This document shows positions 1 to 10,066 of a stretch of DNA of 40,549 nt, piece by piece. How positions within the stretch are numbered: the first letter of the stretch is position 1; each line of letters starts with the position of its first letter. The position numbers and the translations under genes are program-made. The notes below the pieces were generated by a model. That model searched no databases and had not been told where the DNA came from. It saw only the letters and a program-made list of their open reading frames with translations. Source of the stretch: UMGS1696 sp963642885 (GTDB taxonomy: Bacteria; Bacillota; Clostridia; Oscillospirales; CAG-272); NCBI GenBank assembly GCA_963642885.1, contig CAVIJI010000015.1, positions 1-40,549 on the forward strand. Direction: 5' to 3'.

Positions 1-1137
1 GCAACGTTTTATATCGGATTCGACTGTACTGCTGACAGCTTGACCGCAGGTCACTTTATGGCACTTACGCTTATGAAGCGTTTGCAGATGGCGGGAAATA
101 AGCCTATAGCACTTATCGGCGGCGGAACGACAATGATAGGCGACCCTTCAGGCAGAACCGATATGAGAAAAATGCTGACTAAGGAAGATATCGAGCATAA
201 CGCAGAGTGCTTCAAACGCCAGATGGAACGCTTTATAGATTTTTCCGACGGAAAAGCAATGATGATAAATAATGCGGATTGGCTTCTCAATTTGAATTAT
301 ATCGAGCTTTTACGTGAAGTCGGTGCTTGTTTCTCGGTAAATAACATGCTTCGTGCCGAGTGCTATAAGCAGAGAATGGAAAAAGGCCTTTCATTCCTCG
401 AATTCAACTATATGATTATGCAGTCATACGACTTCTATTATCTGTATAAGAACTACAATTGTAATCTTGAGTTCGGCGGCGATGACCAGTGGTCGAATAT
501 GCTCGGTGGTACTGAGCTTATCAGACGAAAGCTCGGTCAGGATGCCAACGCAATGACAATCACGCTTCTTACCGACTCACAGGGCAAGAAGATGGGTAAG
601 ACTGCGGGTAACGCAGTATGGCTCGACCCCAATAAGACATCTCCGTTTGATTTCTACCAGTATTGGAGAAATGTAGCCGATGCGGACGTTCTTAAATGCA
701 TACGTATGCTTACTTTCCTCCCCATTGAACAGATTGACGAAATGGACAAGTGGGAAGGCAGTCAGCTCAACACCGCTAAGGAAATTCTGGCATATGAACT
801 TACAAAAATGGTTCACGGCGAGGAAGAAGCCGATAAGGCACAGGCAGGTGCTAAGGCTTTGTTCGCTCAGGGTGGCGTAAACACGGAAAATATGCCTACA
901 ACAACACTTACTGCAGATGATTTTACAGACGGTAAAATCACTTTGATAGATATGATGCTGAAGTCGTCCTTGTGTGCTTCTAAGAGCGAAGCGAGACGTC
1001 TGATACAACAAGGCGGTGTTTTTGTCGGCGATGACAAAATAACTTCCGTTGAGTATGCTGTTGACGAGGATAAATTCGTCGGCGACGGTATAATCGTTAA
1101 AAAAGGCAAAAAGACGTTCCACAAGTTTGTAAAGTAA
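1..1137 (+). CDS. tyrS: Tyrosyl-tRNA synthetase, 5' end cut by the window
   Basis: Charges tRNA-Tyr with tyrosine in the cytoplasm. The frame is open from base 1 and begins inside the class I HIGH region: residues read YIGFDCTADSLTAGHFM, matching the GFDPTADSLHxGH block of bacterial TyrRS. The first ATG (base 58) is internal, so roughly 30-40 N-terminal residues lie upstream. The KMSKS loop is present as KKMGKT (about bases 589-606), a common TyrRS variant. The last ~65 residues form an S4-type RNA-binding domain (SKSEARRLIQQGGVFV). The HAD gene starts 3 nt after the stop, so the two are probably cotranscribed. No leader or T-box can be assessed because the 5' end is missing. Confidence 0.97.
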   Translation, partial: ATFYIGFDCTADSLTAGHFMALTLMKRLQMAGNKPIALIGGGTTMIGDPSGRTDMRKMLTKEDIEHNAECFKRQMERFIDFSDGKAMMINNADWLLNLNYIELLREVGACFSVNNMLRAECYKQRMEKGLSFLEFNYMIMQSYDFYYLYKNYNCNLEFGGDDQWSNMLGGTELIRRKLGQDANAMTITLLTDSQGKKMGKTAGNAVWLDPNKTSPFDFYQYWRNVADADVLKCIRMLTFLPIEQIDEMDKWEGSQLNTAKEILAYELTKMVHGEEEADKAQAGAKALFAQGGVNTENMPTTTLTADDFTDGKITLIDMMLKSSLCASKSEARRLIQQGGVFVGDDKITSVEYAVDEDKFVGDGIIVKKGKKTFHKFVK

Positions 1138-1140
1138 TTT

Positions 1141-1845
1141 ATGAGTGATTATAAATATCTGCTGTTTGATGCGGATAATACTCTCTTTGATTTCTCGCAG
1201 GCGGAATATAACTCTTTTAAGAATACATGTGTTAAATTCAATGTATGCCATTCGGATGAGTTGTATGGTTCTTATTCGAAGATAAATGACAGCCTGTGGA
1301 AGCAGCTCGAGAAAGGCGAGGTGAAACTCGACTTTCTCAAGATAGAGAGATTCAGACGTCTCTTAACCGAGAAGCTGGGGTATCCGAATAACGAGGAAAC
1401 AGTTAAAACCGCCGACAAATGGCGGGAAGAATACATGAGCAATTTATCGTGTCAGTCGTGCATCATTCGTGGAGCAGATGAAATATGCGGAATTCTTGCC
1501 GAAAAATATAAGATGTATATAACGACAAACGGCGTAGCGTACATTCAAAAGAAACGTTTTACGAAGTCTGCAATATACAAATATTTTGACGGTATGTTTA
1601 TTTCGGAAGAAATAGGCGCGGCAAAGCCGTCTGCGAAATATTTCGAACATGTAATTCAAGCAATCGGAGACGAAAACAAGAGAAACTATCTTGTGATAGG
1701 CGATTCATTGACATCCGATTGCGACGGTGCGATCAATTACGGACTTGACTGCTGTTTCTATAATCCTCACGGAAAATCCACCGACGGGAGAAGTGTAAAA
1801 TACAATATCCGCGAGCTTTCCGAGCTGGCGGATATATTGGCATGA
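1141..1845 (+). CDS. YjjG/YfnB-family HAD phosphatase (noncanonical pyrimidine nucleotidase-like)
   Basis: A 234-residue HAD-superfamily hydrolase. All four HAD motifs are visible: motif I DADNT near residue 10 (nucleophile Asp and acid/base Asp), motif II TTNG, motif III Lys in AAKPS, and motif IV GDSLTSD. A helical cap lies between motifs I and II. The opening YKYLLFDADNTLFDF and the length are typical of the YjjG/YfnB branch, whose characterised members dephosphorylate noncanonical pyrimidine nucleotides (house-cleaning) or sugar phosphates. Substrate cannot be decided from sequence. It starts 3 nt after tyrS and ends 7 nt before the murB ATG, so it sits inside an operon with both. Confidence 0.85.
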   Translation: MSDYKYLLFDADNTLFDFSQAEYNSFKNTCVKFNVCHSDELYGSYSKINDSLWKQLEKGEVKLDFLKIERFRRLLTEKLGYPNNEETVKTADKWREEYMSNLSCQSCIIRGADEICGILAEKYKMYITTNGVAYIQKKRFTKSAIYKYFDGMFISEEIGAAKPSAKYFEHVIQAIGDENKRNYLVIGDSLTSDCDGAINYGLDCCFYNPHGKSTDGRSVKYNIRELSELADILA

Positions 1846-1852
1846 GGTGCAT

Positions 1853-2779
1853 ATGAACGATAAATATTCCGAGCTGCTGTCGTTAATTACCGAGTATAAC
1901 AGAAATAACAATGATTCGATTGAAGTAAAGTGCGACGAACCGATGAGCCGCCATACATCGTTTAAAATAGGCGGAAATGCGGATTTGTTTATTATACCTC
2001 ACGAAACAAAGGCACTTATCGAAACAGTAAATATTATAAAGAAAACCGGAATAAGAATGTATTTTATCGGGAATGCAACCAATGTGCTTTTCGATGATGC
2101 GGGATTTAACGGAGCGGTTGTTTCGTTAAGCGGTTTGTGTAATATTCACGTTGACGAAAACCGCATAACAGCCGAAGCGGGTGTGTCGCTTAATTATGTA
2201 TGCAAAACCGCACGAGATAATGAACTCAGCGGAATGGAGTTTGCATACGGTATACCGGGAAGCGTCGGCGGTGCGGTGTTTATGAACGCAGGTGCTTACG
2301 GCGGAGAGATGGCGCAGGTTGTTGCGAATAGTACATACCTTTCTCTCGATGACATGAAAATACATACAATATCATCCTCAGAACATGAATATGGTTATCG
2401 TGACAGCATTTACAGACACAATAATTACTTAATTCTTTCGGCAACATTTGAGTTGAAAAATGGTGTTGTAAGTGAAATAAATGCAGCCATGAATGACTAT
2501 ATGAGCCGCAGAATAGAAAAACAGCCGCTTGAATTTCCGAGTGCGGGAAGTGTGTTCAAACGCTACCCGGGCAGATATACCGGGCAAATGATTGAAGAAT
2601 GCGGTCTTAAGGGATATTCGATAGGCGGAGCACAGGTGTCCGAAAAACACGCTGGATTTATCATAAACAAAGGCGGGGCAACATCCGAGGATGTGCTCAA
2701 GCTCGTAGATTATATTAAAAATGTTGTTTATGATAAATTCGAATGCCGCATTGAATGTGAAATTATTTATGTGAAATAA
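1853..2779 (+). CDS. murB: UDP-N-acetylenolpyruvoylglucosamine reductase
   Basis: Reduces UDP-GlcNAc-enolpyruvate to UDP-MurNAc with NADPH, the second committed step of peptidoglycan precursor synthesis. FAD-binding blocks are clear: RHTSFKIGGNAD near the N-terminus and GIPGSVGGAVFMNAGAYGGEM in the middle. The catalytic serine lies in PSAGSVFKR, followed by GLKGYSIGGAQVSEKHAGF. I chose ATG 1853 rather than the in-frame GTG at 1847, because GAGGTG at 1844-1849 is the ribosome-binding site of the later start and the earlier codon would lie inside it. The stop overlaps the next ATG by one base (TAATG), so murB and whiA are translationally coupled. Confidence 0.95.
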   Translation: MNDKYSELLSLITEYNRNNNDSIEVKCDEPMSRHTSFKIGGNADLFIIPHETKALIETVNIIKKTGIRMYFIGNATNVLFDDAGFNGAVVSLSGLCNIHVDENRITAEAGVSLNYVCKTARDNELSGMEFAYGIPGSVGGAVFMNAGAYGGEMAQVVANSTYLSLDDMKIHTISSSEHEYGYRDSIYRHNNYLILSATFELKNGVVSEINAAMNDYMSRRIEKQPLEFPSAGSVFKRYPGRYTGQMIEECGLKGYSIGGAQVSEKHAGFIINKGGATSEDVLKLVDYIKNVVYDKFECRIECEIIYVK

Positions 2780-3471
2780 TGGAGTCATTTTCTAAGAACG
2801 TAAAAAAACAGTTGGAATCGATTGAGGTTAAACACAAATGCTGTCAGTATACACAGAGGGCAATGAAAGAGTGCGAAAATCTCCTCGATTGTTATGACGT
2901 GTGCCGTTGTGACGGATGCAAGACGGTTTTTGTACGCGGTTTATTCGTAAAATACGGGTCGGTAACCGATCCCGCAAAGCAGTATCATCTCGATTTCTCG
3001 TTCAGGAATGAGGAGGAGCGAGACAAAGCGTACGAGATTATTTCTTCACTGGGCTTTGAGTTCCGTAAAACCAAAAGACGTGAAAGGTATATCATATATA
3101 TTAAGGAAAGTTCGGCTATAGAAGATTTCTTGGTGTATATCGGAGCACAAAATGCGGCGTTTGATGTAATGAATTCGAAAATAGTTCACGAGTTCAAAAA
3201 TTCGGTAAACAGACAGGTTAACTGCGATACCGCGAATATCGAAAAGCAGCTCGCGTCTGTGAAAAAATATACCGACGCAATAAGATTGTTGGAAAAATCA
3301 GGCAAGCTCGATACTCTGCCCGATGAATTGAAAGAGACCGCACGTGTCAGAATTGAGAATGAGCAGCTGTCATTATCCGATATTGGAAATATGTTAAACC
3401 CTCCCGTTACGAAGTCGGGAGTAAGACACAGGCTGGACAGAATTTTATACTTTGCGCAATCGGAGGAATAG
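2779..3471 (+). CDS. whiA: WhiA-type regulator with a shortened LAGLIDADG part
   Basis: WhiA couples a degenerate LAGLIDADG homing-endonuclease fold to a C-terminal helix-turn-helix and acts in division and chromosome segregation control in Gram-positives. Hallmarks here are VRGLFVKYGSVTDPAKQYHL (second LAGLIDADG half), VYIGAQNAAFDVMNSKIV, FKNSVNRQVNCDTANI, and the HTH end LPDELKETARVRIEN...TKSGVRHRLDRI. The protein is 230 residues against about 310 for usual family members. The N-terminal MESFSKNVKKQLESIE runs almost straight into the second repeat, so about 75-80 residues covering the first repeat appear absent. No upstream in-frame extension exists because murB ends at the start codon. The position before dnaE is typical, but rapZ and the yvcK/gluP-type gene usually found with whiA are not here. 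Confidence 0.85.
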   Translation: MESFSKNVKKQLESIEVKHKCCQYTQRAMKECENLLDCYDVCRCDGCKTVFVRGLFVKYGSVTDPAKQYHLDFSFRNEEERDKAYEIISSLGFEFRKTKRRERYIIYIKESSAIEDFLVYIGAQNAAFDVMNSKIVHEFKNSVNRQVNCDTANIEKQLASVKKYTDAIRLLEKSGKLDTLPDELKETARVRIENEQLSLSDIGNMLNPPVTKSGVRHRLDRILYFAQSEE

Positions 3472-3486
3472 AAGGAGGTTAATATA

Positions 3487-6400
3487 ATGTCTTTTGTACA
3501 TCTTCACCTCCACAGTGAATACAGTCTTCTTGACGGTGCATGCAGAATTAAAGACATACCGAAAGCGGCACGCCTTGCCGGTCATAATGCGGTCGCAATA
3601 ACAGACCACGGTGTAATGTACGGTGCCGTTGCATTCTATAAAGCATGTAAAGCCGAGGGAATAAAGCCTATTATCGGATGCGAGGTTTATGTTGCGAGAC
3701 GTAGCATGTACGACCGAGAAAAAGAATTCGATGCGGGCAATTTTCATCTGATACTTCTCGTAAAAAATAAAACAGGTTGGAATAATCTCATTTACCTTGT
3801 TTCAAAAGGATTTACCGATGGGTTTTATTCCAAACCTCGAATAGACATAGAGCTTCTCGAAAAACATACCGAGGGGCTTGTTTGTCTGTCGGGATGTTTG
3901 GCAGGTTACATACAACATGCTATAGTATCGGGAGAATACGCAAAAGCAGAGGAATATGCACTCCGACTTGATAAAGCATTCGGAAGAGGTAATTTTTTCC
4001 TTGAATTACAGGACCACGGACTCAAGGATGACTCGATAGTTTGCACCGGAATCGCAAAACTGTCGGAAAAGACGGGTATTCCGATGGTCGCCACAAACGA
4101 TGTCCATTATATAAAGAAATCCGATGCCGAGACTCAGGCTGTTCTCCTGTGTATACAGACTAACAATGTTATTACCGACGGAAAGCCTTTCGGGTTTGAG
4201 ACAGATGAATTCTACTATAAAAACACCGACGAAATGACAAGGCTCTTTTCGTCCTACGGTGATGCAATCGAAAACACTCAAAAGATTGCGGATATGTGTA
4301 ATTTTGAGTTTGAATTCGGTAAAACACAGCTTCCGAGGTATAAACCGGAAAACGGAATGCAGCCCGATTCTTATCTGAAATTTCTTGCATACGAAGGACT
4401 TGAGCAAAAATCAAATGACGGACATATAGTTTTTTCCGAGAAATATCCTCGCAGTATGTATGAGGAACGTATTGAATACGAATTGAGCGTTATAACAAAA
4501 ATGGGGTATAGCGAATATTATCTTATCGTATGGGATTTTATTCATTACGCCAAAAGCCACGATATACCCGTAGGCCCCGGCAGAGGTTCGGGCGCGGGCT
4601 CGATAGTCGCCTTTCTCGTAGGGATTACCGACATTGATTCGATAAAGTTCGATCTATTGTTCGAGCGGTTTCTTAATCCCGAGAGGGTAAGCATGCCAGA
4701 CTTCGATACGGATTTTTGCTATAACAGACGTGACGAGGTTATTGAGTATGTTAAGGAAAAATACGGAAACAGCCATGTGTCGCAAATCGTGACATTCGGT
4801 ACGCTTGCCGCGAGAGCCGCACTGCGTGATGTCGGACGTGCACTCGGAATGCCGTATAATGCGGTTGATGAGGTTGCTAAAATGGTTCCTCAGGAAATGC
4901 ATACAACACTTGAGGATGCTATGAAGAAAAGCGACCTCAAAAAAATGTATGACGACGATCCGAAGGTAAAGCAATTGATCGATACTGCGATGGCCATAGA
5001 AGGCATGCCCCGACACGCTTCGACTCATGCCGCGGGAGTGGTTATAACCGAAAAAGAGATTACATCGTATGTGCCGATTTCCGTGAATAACGGAGTAGTG
5101 GTAACGCAGTTTGATATGGACACGATTGCGGAACTCGGTTTGCTTAAATTCGATTTTTTGGCATTGAGATATCTTACGATAATTAAAGATGCCGAGGATC
5201 AGATACGCGAAAAAAAGCCCGATTTTGATATCACCAACGTAGATACAGCCGATTCGGCTACATACGATACAATTTGTGCCGGAAAATGTAACGGAGTGTT
5301 TCAGCTTGAGTCAAACGGCATGAAGCAAATGCTTATGCAATTGAAACCGCGTACACTTGACGATATTATTGCCGCAATAGCTCTATATCGCCCGGGACCT
5401 ATGGATTCGATTCCGAAATATATAGAAGCTCGTCACGACAGAAGTAAAATTAAATATTGTACGCCGCTTCTTGCGCCGATACTGGATGTTACATACGGAT
5501 GTATCGTATATCAGGAACAGGTTATGCAGATATTTCGCGAGATTGCGGGATATTCATTCGGTCATGCGGATGTTGTTCGCAGAGCAATTTCCAAAAAGAA
5601 ACAGGGAGTTATTGACGGTGAAAAACAGGCATTTATAGACGGTGCCGTATCAAAAGGAATCGACAGAAGTGATGCCAAGCAGCTGTTCGGCGACATTGTT
5701 TCATTTGCGAATTATGCCTTTAACAAAAGCCACGCTGCCGCATATGCCGTACTGTCCTTCAGAACGGCATATTTGAAAACACACTATCCGCTTGAATATG
5801 AAAGTGCCTTGCTGACATCTGTTTTATCATCAACCGAAAAACTTTCCGAGTATATTGCGGATTGCGGTAAACAGGGAATAAGAATACTTCCGCCTGATAT
5901 AAACAAGAGCCGCGGTTCTTTTCATGTGGAAAACAGTGCAATACGTTTCGGTTTGACTGCAATAAGGAATATAGGTGACAAGCTTGTCGGTCAGCTTATT
6001 GCCGAAAGAGACAGAAACGGTATTTACGAAAGCATAGATGATTTTATAGAACGAACCGAGAAAACCGATCTCAATAAACGTGCGCTTGAGATGCTTATAA
6101 AATCAGGTGCAATGGATTCGCTGGGAGTTGACAGAAGTAAGCTCCTTGCGGTTTATGAGGGACTTCTCGATAAACGCGGTATTTTGACGGATTCCTCATT
6201 GGAAAATCAAATAGGAATGTTCGATTCTATGGCGAAAACGGAAATACCTCGTCGATTGAAAATCGAGTTTCCCGATGTAAAGGAATTTACGGCAAGAGAA
6301 AAACTGATGCTCGAGAAGGAAAGCTGTGGAATTTATCTTTCCGGACATGTTCTCGATGACTATAAGAAGCATATTTCCGCTTTAAAACTCGACAGGATAA

Positions 6401-7089
6401 TCGATATACGAATTTCATTCGCGGATTCCGCGAAATCGGACGGCGATAGTGATTACGATACGAATTATATCTGCGAAACCGAAAAGGAGTATACCGACAA
6501 ATCGTCGGTGTTGGTGGTGGGATGTGTAACTAAACGTACAAATAAAGCCACAAAGAGCGGAGAACAAATGGCTTTCGTTACAATCGAGGATTACACGTCG
6601 TCTATAGAAATACTTGTGTTTCCGAAAACATTACAGCGATACGGATATCTGTTGGCGTATGATTCGGTTATTGCCGTTTCGGGCACACTGAGCGTACGCG
6701 AGGACGAAGAAGTAAAAATACTGTGTGACAAAATAATCCCGCTTATTTCCGACAACAGATTCGATAATGAAGAAATACCCGTTATCGAATCGAGGAAATC
6801 GGCAAACACAGCAAAAAACGCGAAAAAAATCGGTGAAGATAAAAGTGAAACTAAAATCACGGTTCCGAAGAATACAGGTAAGGTTTTTCTCAGAGTTAAC
6901 AGAGAGACATCGTCGGAATACAAAAAAGCACGTGCGTTTTGCGGAATATTTACGGGAAATGTGCCTGCTGTGTTCTATATCTCCGAAAAGGGCGAATACA
7001 TGAAAGACTATCTCATGATAACCGCCGATGATTTTGTGATAAACGAACTGAGAGAAATGCTCGGAAACGAAAATGTTGTACTGCGATAA
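3487..7089 (+). CDS. dnaE: DNA polymerase III alpha subunit, DnaE type
   Basis: Replicative polymerase catalytic subunit of 1200 residues. Domains in order: an N-terminal PHP domain (residues ~3-210, HLHLHSEYSLLDG, ITDHGVMYGA) with its metal-binding His/Asp residues apparently kept; palm and thumb with GPGRGSGAGS; catalytic acidic cluster PDFDTDF at 404-410; a third palm Asp in KFDFLALRYLT; fingers with RPGPMDSIPKYI; a helix-hairpin-helix region; and a C-terminal OB fold (SVLVVGCVTKRTNKATKSG). The start is set by the strong AGGAGG site at 3473-3478. It follows whiA by 15 nt. There is no separate proofreading exonuclease insert, as expected for DnaE rather than PolC. Confidence 0.96.
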   Translation: MSFVHLHLHSEYSLLDGACRIKDIPKAARLAGHNAVAITDHGVMYGAVAFYKACKAEGIKPIIGCEVYVARRSMYDREKEFDAGNFHLILLVKNKTGWNNLIYLVSKGFTDGFYSKPRIDIELLEKHTEGLVCLSGCLAGYIQHAIVSGEYAKAEEYALRLDKAFGRGNFFLELQDHGLKDDSIVCTGIAKLSEKTGIPMVATNDVHYIKKSDAETQAVLLCIQTNNVITDGKPFGFETDEFYYKNTDEMTRLFSSYGDAIENTQKIADMCNFEFEFGKTQLPRYKPENGMQPDSYLKFLAYEGLEQKSNDGHIVFSEKYPRSMYEERIEYELSVITKMGYSEYYLIVWDFIHYAKSHDIPVGPGRGSGAGSIVAFLVGITDIDSIKFDLLFERFLNPERVSMPDFDTDFCYNRRDEVIEYVKEKYGNSHVSQIVTFGTLAARAALRDVGRALGMPYNAVDEVAKMVPQEMHTTLEDAMKKSDLKKMYDDDPKVKQLIDTAMAIEGMPRHASTHAAGVVITEKEITSYVPISVNNGVVVTQFDMDTIAELGLLKFDFLALRYLTIIKDAEDQIREKKPDFDITNVDTADSATYDTICAGKCNGVFQLESNGMKQMLMQLKPRTLDDIIAAIALYRPGPMDSIPKYIEARHDRSKIKYCTPLLAPILDVTYGCIVYQEQVMQIFREIAGYSFGHADVVRRAISKKKQGVIDGEKQAFIDGAVSKGIDRSDAKQLFGDIVSFANYAFNKSHAAAYAVLSFRTAYLKTHYPLEYESALLTSVLSSTEKLSEYIADCGKQGIRILPPDINKSRGSFHVENSAIRFGLTAIRNIGDKLVGQLIAERDRNGIYESIDDFIERTEKTDLNKRALEMLIKSGAMDSLGVDRSKLLAVYEGLLDKRGILTDSSLENQIGMFDSMAKTEIPRRLKIEFPDVKEFTAREKLMLEKESCGIYLSGHVLDDYKKHISALKLDRIIDIRISFADSAKSDGDSDYDTNYICETEKEYTDKSSVLVVGCVTKRTNKATKSGEQMAFVTIEDYTSSIEILVFPKTLQRYGYLLAYDSVIAVSGTLSVREDEEVKILCDKIIPLISDNRFDNEEIPVIESRKSANTAKNAKKIGEDKSETKITVPKNTGKVFLRVNRETSSEYKKARAFCGIFTGNVPAVFYISEKGEYMKDYLMITADDFVINELREMLGNENVVLR

Positions 7090-7217
7090 AGAAAAAACGC
7101 AAATATTAATAAACAATCAGAATAAAATACATATGTGTTAATATCAAATTCAAAATAAAGTTTTATAATAACTCGAACAACCGATTTGATATACTGCAAA
7201 TGAAAGGAGCAAGATAA

Positions 7218-10028
7218 TTGAACCCGAACGGTACATCAACCACAAAAGTAAATTGGGGACGGGAAGTATTGCATGTACTCGGTATTATCGGAAAGGTACT
7301 GTTTAAGATATTTTCATATTTCATGAATATACTTTTGACAGTGATTCTGATAGGCCTCATAACAGGTGTTATAGTCGGAACGGTATTCGCCATATATATC
7401 AACAACTACCTGGACCTTGAGTTCGATGCATCGACTATAGTTTCCGTGAACCAAGATTCCGCCACACGAATATACTATGTGGATTACGAAACATCCGAGG
7501 ACAGGCAAAACAGAATCGGAACCGCAGTGGAACTGGAAGACCAGAGATTATCATCGGCGGATAATAAAATCGCGGTTTCGTACAGTCAGCTGCCTGAGGA
7601 TCTGATTAATGCGTTTGTTTCGATAGAGGACAAAAGATTTTTCAAGCATAACGGTGTCGACTGGATTACAACCGCTAACGCCGTCAGAAAGTTTATTTTC
7701 GGCGGAAGCGGCGGCGGCTCGACAATAACACAGCAGTTAATTAAAAATATAACAGGTGAGGATGAAGTTACGATTCAACGTAAGGTTGAAGAGATTTTCA
7801 GAGCACTGAACCTTGAAACGAAAAAGAGTAAAGAGGAAATCCTCGAGGCATATATGAACATCATTTATCTCGGAAAGGGACAAACCGGTGTTCAGCAAGC
7901 GGCAAACTACTATTTCGGTAAGGATGTGTCGGAGCTATCACTTGTGGAATGTGCGGCAATCGCATCGATCGTAAAAAACCCGTCGCAATATAATCCCGAA
8001 TCCCACGAGGACGATTATTATGTTACGAACTCGAAGGGTGAAGAAGTAAAAAGAGAAGGAAACGCCACAAGACGTTGGGTTGTTCTTGAGGAAATGTGCA
8101 AGAACGGCTATATTACAGAAGCGGAATGTACAGAAGCACAGAATGCTGTTCTTGTTCTTGCGGAGCATGACGAAGAAGAAGAGTCACTCGGAGACGGAAT
8201 GACGCTATACAGCTGGTATACCGAAGCGTTGATTACCGATCTTACCAAAGCACTTATGGAGAAATACAATATCGAATATACCGTTGCGATTAACATGGTT
8301 TACAACAGCGGATATAAGATATATACTCCTATGGACCCGGAAGTTCAAAGCCTGCTTGAAGAAATATACACGAATGATACCGAGTATTTTCCGTCAACAG
8401 GTGTCGGACTCCAGCCCCAGTCGGCGTGTGTTGTGACTGATCCCGCGACAAATGATGTACTCGGTGTAGTCGGCGGAAGAGGTCAAAAGACAATCAACCG
8501 CGGTACAGACCGCGCCACCGTTGCCACAAGACCGCCGGGATCATCTATAAAACCGCTGTCTGTGTATGGTCCTGCACTTGATGCCGGAATAATCACGTAT
8601 GGCAGTATTGTGGACGATACTCCCGTAATGTTCAATAAATATGTTATTTCAGAGGGAACAGACGCATCGTCGACTGTTTACGGATATGACCCTTACCCTC
8701 AAAACCTCCCTGTTGTATACCGCGGACTGACTACTATAAACAGTGCTGTCACACGTTCGGTAAACACGGTAGCAATGAAGGTTTTGCAGATGCTGACCAT
8801 AGATAAGTCGTTTGACTTCATGAAGAATAAGCTTGGTTTCGACAGCTTGATTGAATATGCGGAAAAATCAAACGGAGAAGTCATTACGGACAAAGGTCTT
8901 GCGGCGCTGGCACTCGGACAGCCGAACTACGGTGTTACACTTCTTGAAATGACAGCGGCATATGAGATATTCGATAATAACGGTATTTACAATTCTCCGA
9001 AGCTGTTCATAAGAGTCGAAGATTCCGAAGGAAACGTTGTAATCGATAATTCTCAGGCGGAAACAAATATTGTTATTAAAGACGAAACAGCGTCCATAAT
9101 GACGATTATGCTGCAGAAGGTAATGAATGAAGGTACAGGTACAGGCTGTACACTCAGAAATTATGTTGATGTTGCAGGTAAAACAGGTACGACAAGCTCT
9201 GACTTTGACAGATATTTCGTGGGATATACACCGTATTACGTATGCGGAGTATGGACAGGCTACGATATGAACCAGTCACTCAGTGCTTTCGGAGAGAATC
9301 CGTCGCTTATCGTATGGGATACGATAATGACGAAGCTGCACCAGAAGTACATCGATGAGGCTAATAACGGCGGAACACCGCTGAAGACCTTTGAAGTTGC
9401 CCCCGGTGTAATCGAGGTTACCTACTGTAAGGACTCAGGTAAGCTTCCTACAGATGCGTGCAGTCTCGACCCCAGAGGATGGCGCAAGGAAACGGGCTAT
9501 TTCACACGTGAAACGGCTCCTACGGAATACTGTGACACACATGTTGTCGTGAAACGCGATAATTCCACGGGACTCATTGCAAGTGCTAACTGTAACCCCG
9601 CTAATTGCTCGGATGTAGCGTTAATAAGAGTCGAGGACAGAAGCTTCCCGATTGAGATATACGTTGAGGATGCTCAATACGTATATCGGGAAATGCCGTC
9701 AACCGTTAAACCCGGAGGATGGTGGGGAGTACCGTTCTTTGTGAATATGCTTGCTCCGGGTGAGTACTGCGGCTCATCATATGCAAGTACTCCGTATAAT
9801 GCATATTGCTATACTCACTGCGATTACAGACCGTGGGGAGGCAATCCTCCTGCGGAGGACAGTGGTTATTCGGGAGATTCTTCTACCGAAACATCAAGCG
9901 AAACAGATAAAAGCATTGATACCGGACAGGAGGAGACTATCCCCAATGAGATTGATTTCGGGGATGAAACATCTACCGATGATCAATATACGGATGATTT
10001 CTATTTCTGGGACGATTGGTTCAATTAG
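7218..10028 (+). CDS. Class A penicillin-binding protein (PBP1-type)
   Basis: Bifunctional peptidoglycan synthase: glycosyltransferase family 51 plus transpeptidase, anchored in the membrane and acting outside. Begins with TTG at 7218, placed 8 nt after AAAGGAG (7203-7209). One membrane segment spans about residues 36-62. The GT51 catalytic glutamate is in SIEDKRFFKHNG (E137), followed by GGGSTITQQLIKN. Transpeptidase motifs are SSIK (442-445), SVN (514-516) and KTGTT (655-659). The last ~60 residues are Ser/Thr/Asp/Glu-rich and acidic, ending in an aromatic cluster (DDFYFWDDWFN), a low-complexity surface tail. The 128-nt gap from dnaE holds a TATAAT box at 7164-7169 without a good -35. A terminator follows. 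Confidence 0.94.
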   Translation: MNPNGTSTTKVNWGREVLHVLGIIGKVLFKIFSYFMNILLTVILIGLITGVIVGTVFAIYINNYLDLEFDASTIVSVNQDSATRIYYVDYETSEDRQNRIGTAVELEDQRLSSADNKIAVSYSQLPEDLINAFVSIEDKRFFKHNGVDWITTANAVRKFIFGGSGGGSTITQQLIKNITGEDEVTIQRKVEEIFRALNLETKKSKEEILEAYMNIIYLGKGQTGVQQAANYYFGKDVSELSLVECAAIASIVKNPSQYNPESHEDDYYVTNSKGEEVKREGNATRRWVVLEEMCKNGYITEAECTEAQNAVLVLAEHDEEEESLGDGMTLYSWYTEALITDLTKALMEKYNIEYTVAINMVYNSGYKIYTPMDPEVQSLLEEIYTNDTEYFPSTGVGLQPQSACVVTDPATNDVLGVVGGRGQKTINRGTDRATVATRPPGSSIKPLSVYGPALDAGIITYGSIVDDTPVMFNKYVISEGTDASSTVYGYDPYPQNLPVVYRGLTTINSAVTRSVNTVAMKVLQMLTIDKSFDFMKNKLGFDSLIEYAEKSNGEVITDKGLAALALGQPNYGVTLLEMTAAYEIFDNNGIYNSPKLFIRVEDSEGNVVIDNSQAETNIVIKDETASIMTIMLQKVMNEGTGTGCTLRNYVDVAGKTGTTSSDFDRYFVGYTPYYVCGVWTGYDMNQSLSAFGENPSLIVWDTIMTKLHQKYIDEANNGGTPLKTFEVAPGVIEVTYCKDSGKLPTDACSLDPRGWRKETGYFTRETAPTEYCDTHVVVKRDNSTGLIASANCNPANCSDVALIRVEDRSFPIEIYVEDAQYVYREMPSTVKPGGWWGVPFFVNMLAPGEYCGSSYASTPYNAYCYTHCDYRPWGGNPPAEDSGYSGDSSTETSSETDKSIDTGQEETIPNEIDFGDETSTDDQYTDDFYFWDDWFN

Positions 10029-10066
10029 AGAGAGCTTAATCGGCAGAGTATTCGGAGCTTAAATAG

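Noticed and set aside
577..1251. Long minus-strand open frame (224 codons) opposite tyrS
   Set aside because: It is antisense to a clear tyrS with KMSKS-type and S4 motifs; no RBS and no recognisable protein.
1847..1852. GTG start two codons earlier for murB
   Set aside because: The GTG is part of the GAGGTG ribosome-binding site that serves ATG 1853.
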